Assembly: GCF_037860835.1 (NCBI RefSeq)
Contig: NZ_JBBEOG010000004.1
Location: forward strand, 339,960 to 403,959
Source: Aquipuribacter nitratireducens
Lineage (GTDB): Bacteria; Actinomycetota; Actinomycetes; Actinomycetales; JBBAYJ01
Direction: 5' to 3'
DNA length: 64,000 nucleotides
In this document: positions 24,763-32,698 of the stretch, in pieces
Layout of the letters: each line of letters opens with the position of its first letter
Numbering within the stretch: position 1 is the stretch's first letter
Notes under the pieces: generated by a model
Told to the model about the DNA's origin: nothing
Seen by the model: only the letters and a program-made list of their open reading frames with translations
Databases searched by the model: none
Program-made: the position numbers and the translations under genes

Positions 24763-25965
24763 GTGACAGGTCGCCGCGCGCTCGTCGTGACGCTGGGTCG
24801 CGCACGAGGTGCCCTCGCCGCGGTCCGCGCGCTCGACGTCGCGGGCTGGAGGGTCGGCGTCGGCACGCCCGACGGCGGCGGCATGGTCGGCGCGTCCCGC
24901 GCCTGCCGCGCGACGCACGTCGTCCCCCGACCCCGCGGCGACGGTCGCGACTTCGCGGGCGCCGTCGCCGAGGCCGTCCGGACCGGTGGCTACGACGTCG
25001 TGTTCGGCGGGGGCGACGACTGGATGGCCGCCCTCTCGCACCTGCGGGCGGACATCCCGGCCGTCGTCGCGCACCCGGCACCGGACGTCGTCGACCGCGC
25101 CCTCGACAAGGCGGGTCTCGTGGAGCGCGCCCGCGCCGTCGGCCTCGCCGCCCCGCGCACGGTCGAGGCGACGCCGGAGGCGCTCGAGGCGTGGCAGGGC
25201 CCGGTCGTCGTCAAGTGCCGCTCGCACTGGCGGCCCGGCCAGCGGAAGCTGCTGCGGGTCGAGGCCAGGTGGTTCGCCTCCGCCCACGACCCCGCCGCCC
25301 GCGAGCGGCTCGACCTCATCCGCGACTCGGGCCTCGAGGCGGTGCTGCAAGAGCCCGTCGACGGTGGGCTCGGCGCGCTCATCGGGCTCGTGCACGGCGG
25401 CCGGTTGACCGGTCGGCTCCAGCAGCGGGCGCGCAGCCTGTGGCCGACGCCGAGCGGGGTGTCGGCGAGCGCCGTCACCGTCCCGGTCGATGCCGACCTC
25501 GCCGCCCGCGCCGAGCGGCTGCTCGTCGACCTCGGTTGGACCGGGCTCGTCGAGCTGCAGTTCCTCACCGGCCCCGACGGCGTCCCGCACCTCATCGACC
25601 TCAACGGCCGCTTCTACGGCTCGATGGCGCTCACCGACGCCGCCCGGCCGGGGCTCGCGGACGCGTGGGGCCGGCAGGTCCTGGGCCTCGATGTGCCGGA
25701 CCTGCCGGACGCGCCCGCCGGCGTGCGGTTCTCGTGGGGCGCGGGGGACCTGCGGCGCGCGAGCGTCGAACGGCGCGGTGGCCTGGTGAGCGACGTCGCC
25801 CGCACCCTCGCGTGGTCGGCGACCGCGCAGCGCAGCGTGTGGTCGCTGCGCGACCCGGGGCCCACGTGGCACCTCGTGACGGGGCGCCTGCGTCCCGGCC
25901 CGGCGCCGGACCCGCGGACCGTCGGCGACGAGGTCGACCCCGCCGCCGAGGGCGCCTGCGCGTGA
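24763..25965 (+). CDS. ATP-grasp domain protein
   Basis: A 400-aa protein with a Rossmann-like N-domain (RRALVVTLGRARGALAAVRAL) and an ATP-grasp core: DKAGLVERARAVGLAAPRT, GPVVVKCRSHW (ATP-binding Lys), LVELQFLTGPDGVPHLIDLNGRFYGSM with the metal-binding Glu and Asn. This layout is that of carboxylate-amine ligases that act on sugars or amino acids attached to carrier molecules. It lies 31 nt upstream of murJ in the same direction, so a role in cell-envelope precursor modification is possible but inferred. Confidence 0.5.
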   Translation: MTGRRALVVTLGRARGALAAVRALDVAGWRVGVGTPDGGGMVGASRACRATHVVPRPRGDGRDFAGAVAEAVRTGGYDVVFGGGDDWMAALSHLRADIPAVVAHPAPDVVDRALDKAGLVERARAVGLAAPRTVEATPEALEAWQGPVVVKCRSHWRPGQRKLLRVEARWFASAHDPAARERLDLIRDSGLEAVLQEPVDGGLGALIGLVHGGRLTGRLQQRARSLWPTPSGVSASAVTVPVDADLAARAERLLVDLGWTGLVELQFLTGPDGVPHLIDLNGRFYGSMALTDAARPGLADAWGRQVLGLDVPDLPDAPAGVRFSWGAGDLRRASVERRGGLVSDVARTLAWSATAQRSVWSLRDPGPTWHLVTGRLRPGPAPDPRTVGDEVDPAAEGACA

Positions 25966-25996
25966 GGCTGCTCCCCGGTCCGCTGCGACCGCCCCG

Positions 25997-27715
25997 GTGA
26001 CGCCGGCCGACGTCACCGGCCGCCGCAGCACCGGTCTGGTGGCCGCCGGCATCCTCGTGTCCCGGCTGACGGGTCTCGTGCGGGAACGCGCCCTCGCCCA
26101 CTACCTCGGAGCGGGCGGCGCAGCGGACGCCTTCACCGTCGCGTTCCGCATCCCGAACCTGCTCCAGCACCTGCTGGGGGAGGGCGTGCTGTCGGCGTCC
26201 TTCATCCCCGTCTACAGCCGCCTGCTCGCCCAGGGCCGGCACCGCGACGCCGGCCGCGTCGCCTCGGCCGTCCTCGGGCTGCTCCTCCTCGCCGCGGGCG
26301 GGCTCACGCTGCTCGGGGTCCTCCTCGCCGAGCCGCTCACGGTGCTCGTCGCGGCGGGCCTGCGCGCCCGGCCGGAGGTGTTCGACCTCACCGTCGACCT
26401 CGTCCGCATCATGTTTTTCGCCGTCGGGCTCCTCGTGGTGTCCGCGTGGTGCCTCGGGGTGCTCAACAGCCACGGGCGCTTCTTCCTGTCGTACGTCGCG
26501 CCCGCGCTGTTCAACGCCGTGCAGGTCGTGACGCTCGTCGTCGCGGCGCACTACCTCCTCACCGGTGTCGACGGCGGCGGTCCGCTCGGCGTCGCGCTGC
26601 AGGAGGACCTCGTCCGCTGGCTCGGGATCGGGACCGTCGTCGGGGGGGCGGTGCAGCTCGCCGTGCAGCTGCCGGCCGTCGTGCGGCTGACCCGTGGCCT
26701 GCGGCCTGTCCCGCGTGTCCGGGTGCCCGGCGTGCCCGACGTGCTGCGGGCGTTCGGCCCCGTCGTCGCGGCCAAGGGCGTCGTGCAGATCTCGACGTAC
26801 CTGCAGGTGCTGCTCGCGAGCTTCCTCGCCGCCGGGGCGCTCGCGACCCTGCGGTACGCGCAGGTGCTGTACATGCTGCCGATCAGCCTCTTCGGGATGG
26901 CCGTCGCGGCGGCGGCGCTGCCCCGGCTGTCGGCCGAGGGCTCGACGGACACCGACGACGCCGTGGCGCGGGAACGGACCCTGCGCCGGGTCGACGCCGG
27001 CCTGGGTCGGGTCGCGGCGCTCGTCGTGCCGACGGCCACCGGCTACCTCGTCGTCGGCGACCTCGTGACGGCGACGCTGTTCCAGACCGGCGCGTTCGGC
27101 CGCCTCGAGGTGCTCGCCGTGTGGCTCGTGCTCGCCGGGTTCACCGTCGGTCTCGTCGCGACGACGTCCGGGCGGCTGCTGCAGGCCGCCCTGTTCGCGA
27201 CCGGGGACACGCGCGTGCCGGCGGTCACGGCGACCGTCCGGGTCGTCGTGTCGCTCGCGCTCGGGGCGGTGCTCATGCTCCAGCTCGACCGCCTCGTGCT
27301 CGACGCCGACGGGCTCCGGGTCGTCGGCGACCTCCCGGCCTTCACGCCCCTGCCCGCGGACGAGCGCGACGACGTCGCGGGACTGGTCCGGCTCGGGGCG
27401 GTGGGGATCGCGCTCGCGAGCGGGGTCGCGGCGTGGGTGGAGCTCGTGCTGCTGCGCCGGGCCGTCGGCCGACGGCTCGGACGGGTGCGGCTCGGCGGGG
27501 GGCAGCTCGGTCGGATCGTGCTCGCCGCCGTGGCGGCGGCCGTCGTCCTCGTGCCGCTGCGGCCGCTGCTGCTGCGGCTGCCGCCGGAGCTCGAGGGCGT
27601 CGTCGCGATCGTGCTGTTCGCGCTCGTGTACCTACCGGTTGCGCGACTGCTCGGGGTGCGGGAGGTGATGGAGGTCCTCGCCGGACTGGCGCGTCGGCTG
27701 CGGCGCCGGGTCTAG
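25997..27715 (+). CDS. murJ: MurJ-type lipid II flippase
   Basis: A 572-aa membrane protein with about 14 helices of the MOP superfamily. The N-terminus STGLVAAGILVSRLTGLVRERALAHYLGAGGAADAFTVAFRIPNLLQ(H) pattern (residues 9-53) is diagnostic, as is GVLSASFIPVYSRLL. MurJ moves lipid II across the cytoplasmic membrane for peptidoglycan synthesis. No C-terminal pseudokinase extension as found in mycobacteria. It is not in the usual rnpA/trxB context of actinobacterial murJ, so it may be a second, specialised copy working with the ATP-grasp protein. Confidence 0.5.
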   Translation: MTPADVTGRRSTGLVAAGILVSRLTGLVRERALAHYLGAGGAADAFTVAFRIPNLLQHLLGEGVLSASFIPVYSRLLAQGRHRDAGRVASAVLGLLLLAAGGLTLLGVLLAEPLTVLVAAGLRARPEVFDLTVDLVRIMFFAVGLLVVSAWCLGVLNSHGRFFLSYVAPALFNAVQVVTLVVAAHYLLTGVDGGGPLGVALQEDLVRWLGIGTVVGGAVQLAVQLPAVVRLTRGLRPVPRVRVPGVPDVLRAFGPVVAAKGVVQISTYLQVLLASFLAAGALATLRYAQVLYMLPISLFGMAVAAAALPRLSAEGSTDTDDAVARERTLRRVDAGLGRVAALVVPTATGYLVVGDLVTATLFQTGAFGRLEVLAVWLVLAGFTVGLVATTSGRLLQAALFATGDTRVPAVTATVRVVVSLALGAVLMLQLDRLVLDADGLRVVGDLPAFTPLPADERDDVAGLVRLGAVGIALASGVAAWVELVLLRRAVGRRLGRVRLGGGQLGRIVLAAVAAAVVLVPLRPLLLRLPPELEGVVAIVLFALVYLPVARLLGVREVMEVLAGLARRLRRRV

Positions 27716-27718
27716 CGT
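27713..27718 (+). promoter_or_regulatory. -10 hexamer TAGCGT overlapping the murJ stop codon
   Basis: The TAG stop of murJ forms the first half of TAGCGT, which stands 6 nt before the ATG at 27725. The same arrangement recurs at 55427. Confidence 0.5.
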
Positions 27719-27724
27719 GCGGTG

Positions 27725-28144
27725 ATGGTCGAGAGTCCCGCCCCGGTCCGGCAGCTGCGCCTCGTCGTCGCGACCGAGGACGCGGAGGCAGCGGTCGCGT
27801 TCTTCCGGGACGTCCTCGGCATGCCCGTCGAGGAGGCGTACGACGGTCCGGACGGCGCGCAGGTGACGATCCTCGGCGCCGGTCGGGCGACGCTGGAGAT
27901 CGCCAACCCCGCCCAGCAGCGGTACATCGACGACGTCGAGGTCGGCCGGCAGGTCGCCGGGACCTGGCGCGTCGCTCTCGAGGTGCCGGACGCTGCCGCG
28001 GCGAGCGAGGCGGCCGCGGCCGGCGGCGCCGCGGAGGTGGCGCCGCCGACGCGGACGCCGTGGGACTCCCTCAACGCACGCTTCGACGCGCCGGGCGGCA
28101 TCCACCTCACGCTGTTCCAGGAGTTCGGCGACGCCTCCGCCTGA
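27725..28144 (+). CDS. VOC/glyoxalase-fold protein
   Basis: A 139-aa single VOC domain: QLRLVVATEDAEAAVAFFRDVLGMPVEEAY, GAGRATLEIANPAQQ and the closing FDAPGGIHLTLFQEF. Metal-ligand positions are partly kept. Ligand unknown. ATG at 27725 is preferred over GTG at 27722 because TAGCGT lies exactly 6 nt upstream. Confidence 0.5.
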   Translation: MVESPAPVRQLRLVVATEDAEAAVAFFRDVLGMPVEEAYDGPDGAQVTILGAGRATLEIANPAQQRYIDDVEVGRQVAGTWRVALEVPDAAAASEAAAAGGAAEVAPPTRTPWDSLNARFDAPGGIHLTLFQEFGDASA

Positions 28145-28165
28145 CGCCGAGGGCGCCGAGGCGTC
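28143..28165. terminator. weak hairpin between convergent genes
   Basis: Arms GACGCC (28143-28148) and GGCGTC (28160-28165) with an 11-nt loop, at the 24-nt junction of two convergent genes. No U-tract. Confidence 0.5.
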
Positions 28166-28168
28166 GGA

Positions 28169-28522
28169 TCAGCGGTCGTGAGGGGTCGGCGCGGTCCAGC
28201 CGTAGTCGCGGCCGACCGTCGCCACCCGCACCTGGTAGGCGGAGTACCAGGAGGCGCGTCCCCGGCGCTGGGCGACGAGGTGGGCAGCCACGTCCTTCCA
28301 CGCGAGCGCGGCGTTCTCGTCGGTCCAGTACGACACCGTGATGCCGACGTCCTCGCGGGCGGACTCCATGCCGAGGTAGCCGGGCTGCTGGGCTGCGAGC
28401 TCGGCCATCGCCGCGGACATGGCCTCGTAGCCCTGGTCGTCGGCCTCGGTGCGTGTCGAGGTGAAGATGACGGCCGTGTACGGCGGCTGCGGTGTGCGCG
28501 CGAGGCCGCCGGTGTCGGTCAC
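28169..28522 (-). CDS. antibiotic-biosynthesis-monooxygenase-like protein
   Basis: A 117-aa dimeric alpha/beta-barrel (ABM) protein: YTAVIFTSTRTEADDQGYEAMSAAM, QQPGYLGMESARED, then ITVSYWTDENAALAWK and the C-terminal YSAYQVRVATVGRDYGW. Many such proteins have no known substrate; some are heme-degrading or quinone-forming. The GTG overlaps the stop of the GNAT gene (GTGA), so the two are co-translated. Confidence 0.5.
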   Translation of the reverse strand: MTDTGGLARTPQPPYTAVIFTSTRTEADDQGYEAMSAAMAELAAQQPGYLGMESAREDVGITVSYWTDENAALAWKDVAAHLVAQRRGRASWYSAYQVRVATVGRDYGWTAPTPHDR

Positions 28523-29034
28523 GGGCGAGCTCCCGACCCGGCCCAGTCGGCTCTCCGCAGCCGGAACAGCCGGAACGTCACCGATCCGTGGGTCACGGTG
28601 CCCTGGTCCCGGAAGCCGTACGGCGCGAGAGCGCGGGCGGGTGAGCGGCTGAACGGCAGCGAGACGACGATCTCCTCGAGCCCCAGCTCGCCGAACCCCC
28701 GGTCGACGAAGCGTCGGGCGACCTCCGCGCCGTGCCCCCAGAAGCGGGGCGCGAGGACGAGTGAGAGGTCGGCGCCCGCGTCCTCCCGCTGGAAACCGCC
28801 CCAGCCAGCGAGCCCGCCGTCGACGAGCACCGCCTCGGGACCGAAGCCGTGCTGCTCCCACTGCACATCCTTGTCGTGGACCCACCGGGCGGTGTCCTCC
28901 TCGGAGAACACGGTGGCCAGCGGCATGTGCCGGTGGTTGCGCGGCTCGTTGAGCAGCGCCCGCACGTCCTCGAGCGGCAACTCGGTGAGCCGCGCGAAGC
29001 CGATGCTCCGAGCCCGAGAGCCCTCCCCGTCCAC
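28519..29034 (-). CDS. GNAT-family N-acetyltransferase (RimJ/RimL type)
   Basis: A 171-aa acetyltransferase: FARLTELPLEDVRALLN at the start, ALVDGGLAGWGGF-type (VLVDGGLAGWGGFQRE) central strands, LSLVLAPRFWGHGAEVARRFVDRGF as the acetyl-CoA-binding segment, and IVVSLPFSRSPARAL near the end. Acceptor unknown. GTG at 29034 is used because upstream ATG codons of the frame lie inside the tRNA gene; CATACT sits 6 nt before it, suggesting a leaderless message that starts just after the tRNA. Confidence 0.5.
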   Translation of the reverse strand: MDGEGSRARSIGFARLTELPLEDVRALLNEPRNHRHMPLATVFSEEDTARWVHDKDVQWEQHGFGPEAVLVDGGLAGWGGFQREDAGADLSLVLAPRFWGHGAEVARRFVDRGFGELGLEEIVVSLPFSRSPARALAPYGFRDQGTVTHGSVTFRLFRLRRADWAGSGARP

Positions 29035-29058
29035 GGGGAGAGTATGTCCGCGTGCGAG

Positions 29059-29131
29059 TGGGCCCCGTGGGGCTCGAACCCACAACCCGCGGATTAAAAG
29101 TCCGCTGCTCTGCCAGTTGAGCTAGAGGCCC
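29059..29131 (-). tRNA. tRNA-Lys (anticodon UUU)
   Basis: Reads on the minus strand as a complete cloverleaf: acceptor GGGCCTC pairs with GGGGCCC (one G-U pair), D-arm with AGCTC..GAGC, anticodon stem GCGGA/TCCGC around loop CTTTTAA (anticodon TTT), T-arm GTGGG-TTCGAGC-CCCAC, discriminator A. CCA is not encoded. TACCCT at 29143-29148 on the minus strand may be its -10. Confidence 0.5.
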
Positions 29132-29256
29132 GGAAGACGCTCGAGGGTATCTGTCAGACGAGCCGGAGGAGCGCGCCGGCCGACCGTCGCCCCCGGGGGC
29201 GCTGCTGGGAGCGACGCGGCCCAGGGCAGCGCGCTCACCTGTGCGGGCCTCGGGAA

Positions 29257-31071
29257 TCAGTAACGGTCGGAACCGGGATCGATGACGAAAAACCGCCGCG
29301 ACCGGCTGTGTGGCCCGGCCGTCTGTCCCAGACGGCCCTCTGTCAGCAACGCGTTCACCCGTCTGGTCGTGGTCGCGACACTGACCCCGAGCGTCTCGGT
29401 GATGGTCCTGGTGCTGTCTGCACCCGCCCGGACAGCCTGAATGACGGCCTCCAGCCCTGCGTCCCTTCCCCGAGGTACGGGAGCCCCGGGTCGGGGGTCT
29501 TTGGCGTCGTCGTCCTCGACGCCGACGATGCTCAACTGGTCCGCGCCATGGAATCCGGCGCCATCCGGTGGGGTCGCGGCGAGTTCGTACGTGGCGTACC
29601 GACGGCCCCCGAGCTTGACGGCCAGACCCTTGTCCACCAAGCCCCGCAACGCCGCAGTGGCATCGTGGGACCCGACGCCCCAGGCACGCAGCATCTCGTT
29701 GGAGACCGTCCCCGTCGTACGCATCAGCGCCAAGGCGATGTGCTGCTCGTCGGTGAGGTGCGCATCGGTCAGCGAGCCGATCCACGCGACGGTGTCGGGC
29801 TCGAGCAGCGCCTGCTGCGGGACGGTCACATGCACGTGCGCCGGAGTGACGTCGAAGCTCGGCGGACTCATCCCCGCTCTGCGCAGTCGCGCCATGACGA
29901 AGGACAACCCCGAACCCCGGTTCTCGCTCACGGGCAGGCCGTCGGCTCCGGGGACGTCAGCCAGGAGGCGGGCGAGGGTGGCGTTCCGGGTGGACGACAC
30001 CTCCTCGACACCGAGCTGACTCGGAACCACGTTCCCGAAGAGACCCCCGGGACTCTTGACGACGAGACGGTCAGGGAACAGCTCGACCTGTACCTGCGTC
30101 CCTCGTGCTCCCGCGGAGTAGTCCCGGTGCAGGAGGGCGTTGACGACGAGCTCGCGGATCACCTCCACGGGGTAGTCGTGCCGGTCCTCCCGGCCACTTC
30201 CACGGATGACCGCAGCCGTGCGCATGTTCCGCCTGCACGCGGCGAGGACGCCCTCCAGCATCTGGGGGATCGTGCCGTCGCAGACGGCGTTGTCGAGGAA
30301 GCGGGTGCCGTCTGGCGCGGTGTCCCCCAGGGTCGATCCCGGCAGGGCGACGAACGAGACGAGCAGCTGTGGAAAGAACTGCTGAGGGTACTCGCCCAGG
30401 CACAGCACGCCGGCGACCGTGGGCCGCACCGTCCCGTCGTGGTCCCGAGTGGCAGCGCCTGCTCGGATGAGCATCTGCTCGCGCGTGAGGCCCGAGAAGG
30501 CGCGGCTCGACGAGGTGGCCAGCCGGGATCCGAGTACGTCGACGGCGGTGTCAGAGAGGTCGTCGAGGGTCGCCGTCGGCACTACCTCCGTGTCGTGCAG
30601 CGGCTGACTCCGGTTCGAGAGCAGCTGTGTGACCTCGTAGTGCGTCAGCCTCCGGTCACCGTCGCCGCTACGGAAGAAGGAGCCTGCGTATGCGCCCTTG
30701 GTCCGGATATGGCTGGGCTGCATCACCGGGTCGAGCGGGGGCACCTCGAGTACGACGACCTCGCGCCCCTCGAACGGGACGATGTCGATCTCGGCGCGCA
30801 ACGGCGGCTCCATTGCATCGGCGCAGAGGCCTGCGAGTGCGTCGCGTACGGCCGATGCGTTGAAGCCCTCAGCGGGGCGGAAGCCCTCGGACTCGGCCAG
30901 CCCGAGGAGCACGACACCCCCCGATGTGTTCTGGAAGGCGGACAGCGTCTCTCCCGTCGACTTGGGGAGTCCGCCCGCGGCAGCCTTCACCTCGATGCGG
31001 GCGGTGTCCGTGCCGAGGCGCCTCACCCGGGCGACGAGCGTGGCCACCGTGTCTCGCAGCTCGTCAGCCAT
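29257..31071 (-). CDS. AlbA/Schlafen-type ATP-binding transcriptional regulator-like protein
   Basis: A 604-aa protein. Residues about 25-150 form an AlbA_2 (Schlafen-like) domain: EVKAAAGGLPKSTGETLSAFQNTSGG, VVLLGL, and SFFRSGDGDRRLTHYE. Residues about 310-410 form a GHKL-type HATPase_c_4 domain (VIRELVVNALLHRDYS, ENRGSGLSFV). The C-terminus holds two winged-helix regions (ALMRTTGTVSNEMLRAWG; ADSTRTITETLGVSVATTTRRVNALLTEGRL). Relatives are regulators or anti-phage/toxin-linked proteins. ATG at 31071 directly abuts three 8-bp repeats; the frame is open back to an ATG at 31113. Base and codon use is less extreme than the core genes, suggesting transfer. Confidence 0.5.
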   Translation of the reverse strand: MADELRDTVATLVARVRRLGTDTARIEVKAAAGGLPKSTGETLSAFQNTSGGVVLLGLAESEGFRPAEGFNASAVRDALAGLCADAMEPPLRAEIDIVPFEGREVVVLEVPPLDPVMQPSHIRTKGAYAGSFFRSGDGDRRLTHYEVTQLLSNRSQPLHDTEVVPTATLDDLSDTAVDVLGSRLATSSSRAFSGLTREQMLIRAGAATRDHDGTVRPTVAGVLCLGEYPQQFFPQLLVSFVALPGSTLGDTAPDGTRFLDNAVCDGTIPQMLEGVLAACRRNMRTAAVIRGSGREDRHDYPVEVIRELVVNALLHRDYSAGARGTQVQVELFPDRLVVKSPGGLFGNVVPSQLGVEEVSSTRNATLARLLADVPGADGLPVSENRGSGLSFVMARLRRAGMSPPSFDVTPAHVHVTVPQQALLEPDTVAWIGSLTDAHLTDEQHIALALMRTTGTVSNEMLRAWGVGSHDATAALRGLVDKGLAVKLGGRRYATYELAATPPDGAGFHGADQLSIVGVEDDDAKDPRPGAPVPRGRDAGLEAVIQAVRAGADSTRTITETLGVSVATTTRRVNALLTEGRLGQTAGPHSRSRRFFVIDPGSDRY

Positions 31072-31095
31072 GTTTTGCAGTTTTGCAGTATTGCA
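31072..31095 (-). repeat. three tandem 8-bp repeats at the AlbA-type gene start
   Basis: On the minus strand: TGCAATAC, TGCAAAAC, TGCAAAAC, directly followed by ATG. Either an operator leaving no room for a ribosome binding site, or, if translation starts at 31113, a coding repeat whose copy number would change the frame. Confidence 0.5.
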
Positions 31096-31113
31096 ACGCG
31101 CGCTGCAAGACAT

Positions 31114-31399
31114 CTCCGATCCGGTGAACGCTCATGGGCCGGTCGCTCCTGGGGCAGACTGCCCAGGATCGACGACGGCGACGAGTACGGCAGGGTTCTG
31201 GCAGCACGGTGAGCACTCTGGGGAACTTCGTCTGGTCGATCGCGGACCAGTTCCGCTGCATCTACAAGCCGCACCGGTGTGTCCTGGCAGGGGCACGCGG
31301 TTCCGCCGAGTTCAGATCGGCAGACGACATGTCGACACCACCGCGAGTCAGACATCACGGGGTCGCGGTTCTCGGCGGCCCGACGAGGGGGAGTGAACG
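31114..31399. other. divergent intergenic region, 286 nt
   Basis: Separates the AlbA-type gene from the 432-aa gene. G+C is visibly lower than the surroundings. I see no credible coding frame. GGGGGAG at 31388-31394 is the ribosome binding site of the rightward gene. No tRNA, repeat array or att-like copy of the tRNA-Lys 3' end was found. Confidence 0.5.
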
Positions 31400-32698
31400 A
31401 TGAGCGACGAGATCCACCTCATCAACGACGGCGAGGGCGTCCTCGTCATCGGCAACCCTGGTGTGGTCGAGCGTTTCCTCGACGCCGAGGGACTGCAGTC
31501 GAGGAGCATCGACCGGGCGCGGTTCTCCGCCGCCCTCGGTGCCGGGGGCGGTGCTGCACAGGTGGCGTCCGTCTTCGCCGAGCAGTCCGGACGCTGGGTG
31601 AAGCTCACGGAGAAGAGTGCCGTCGCCCTCAAGCAGTCGCCCGCGCTCATGAAGGGCTCCAGCGCCGGCGTGAACCGAGCGGTGTTGACGACGAGCAGCG
31701 GCAAGATCACCGGGCTGCTCGAGATCGTCGACCCGAAGACCGCGGGGGCGCTGCTCACGAACCCTGCCCTCCTCGCCGGCGCCGCCGGCGTCATGGCGCA
31801 GCTCGCGATGCAGCAGACGATGGACGAGATCACCGAGTACCTCGCGGTGATCGACGCGAAGATCGACGACGTACTGCGCGCCCAGAAGGACTCCGTCCTC
31901 GCGGACATGATCGGCGTCGAGCTGTTGATCGAGGAGGCGATGACCGTCCGGGACGAGGTGGGCAGGGTCTCCGACGTCACGTGGTCGAAGGTGCAGGGGA
32001 GCAGCCAGACGATCGCCACGACACAGTCGTACGCCCTCAAGCAGATCGTCCGCGTGGCGGAGAACCTCGAACGCGAGGACAGGGTGGGGGAGCTCGTCAA
32101 GGCGACGAAGAAGGCGGAGGTGTCGGTCCGCGAGTGGCTTGCCGTCCTGGCTCGATGCTTCCAGCTCCAGGACGCGTTGGCTGTTCTCGAGCTCGATCGG
32201 GTGCTCGATGCGGCGCCGGAGGAGCTCGACCAGCATCGCCTGGGGCTGCGTAAGGCCCGGCAGATGCGTCGGGACAGCTTCGCCGCAGCGACCGCGATGC
32301 TCCTCGAACGGCTCGACGCCGCTGCGAACGTAGCCAACGCCAAGGTGCTGATGAACCCCTTCGAGTCGCCGGCCGTGGTCCGGACGTGCAACTCCGTAGG
32401 GTTATCGGTCGAGGACTTCCGGGATCTCCTCGGGCTGGACGGCGACCGGCAGACGAGGAACGGGCGTCGCTGGCGCGACGCCGCGGCCGACGTGCGTGAC
32501 AAGGTGGTCGATGGCGGAGCCGAAGGTGTGGTGGCCGCCAGACGCTTCGGTCTCGACGCGTTGGGGCGCGCCAGGGGTGCGACGGGGAGGGTGACCAGCG
32601 GCTTGTCCGACGTCGCCGCGCGGCGTCGCGTCACCCGGCGCGAAGGATCCGCGTCAGGGCAGTCGCAAGGTTCGTCGAGCGGGGCGAGCGATGCCTGA
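31400..32698 (+). CDS. unrecognised 432-aa protein, helical with a hydrophobic segment
   Basis: I do not recognise this family. Residues about 1-30 look like a small alpha/beta start (HLINDGEGVLVIGNPGVVERFL). Around 112-135 is a hydrophobic stretch (TAGALLTNPALLAGAAGVMAQLAM) able to enter a membrane, followed by about 200 residues of amphipathic helix with coiled-coil character. The tail (about 370-432) is Arg-, Ala- and Ser-rich. GGGGGAG lies 6 nt before the ATG. The stop overlaps the next gene's probable ATG (ATGCCTGA), so it is coupled to the NYN-LOTUS gene; the pair may act together. A membrane-acting effector is one guess, with weak support. Confidence 0.5.
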   Translation: MSDEIHLINDGEGVLVIGNPGVVERFLDAEGLQSRSIDRARFSAALGAGGGAAQVASVFAEQSGRWVKLTEKSAVALKQSPALMKGSSAGVNRAVLTTSSGKITGLLEIVDPKTAGALLTNPALLAGAAGVMAQLAMQQTMDEITEYLAVIDAKIDDVLRAQKDSVLADMIGVELLIEEAMTVRDEVGRVSDVTWSKVQGSSQTIATTQSYALKQIVRVAENLEREDRVGELVKATKKAEVSVREWLAVLARCFQLQDALAVLELDRVLDAAPEELDQHRLGLRKARQMRRDSFAAATAMLLERLDAAANVANAKVLMNPFESPAVVRTCNSVGLSVEDFRDLLGLDGDRQTRNGRRWRDAAADVRDKVVDGGAEGVVAARRFGLDALGRARGATGRVTSGLSDVAARRRVTRREGSASGQSQGSSSGASDA

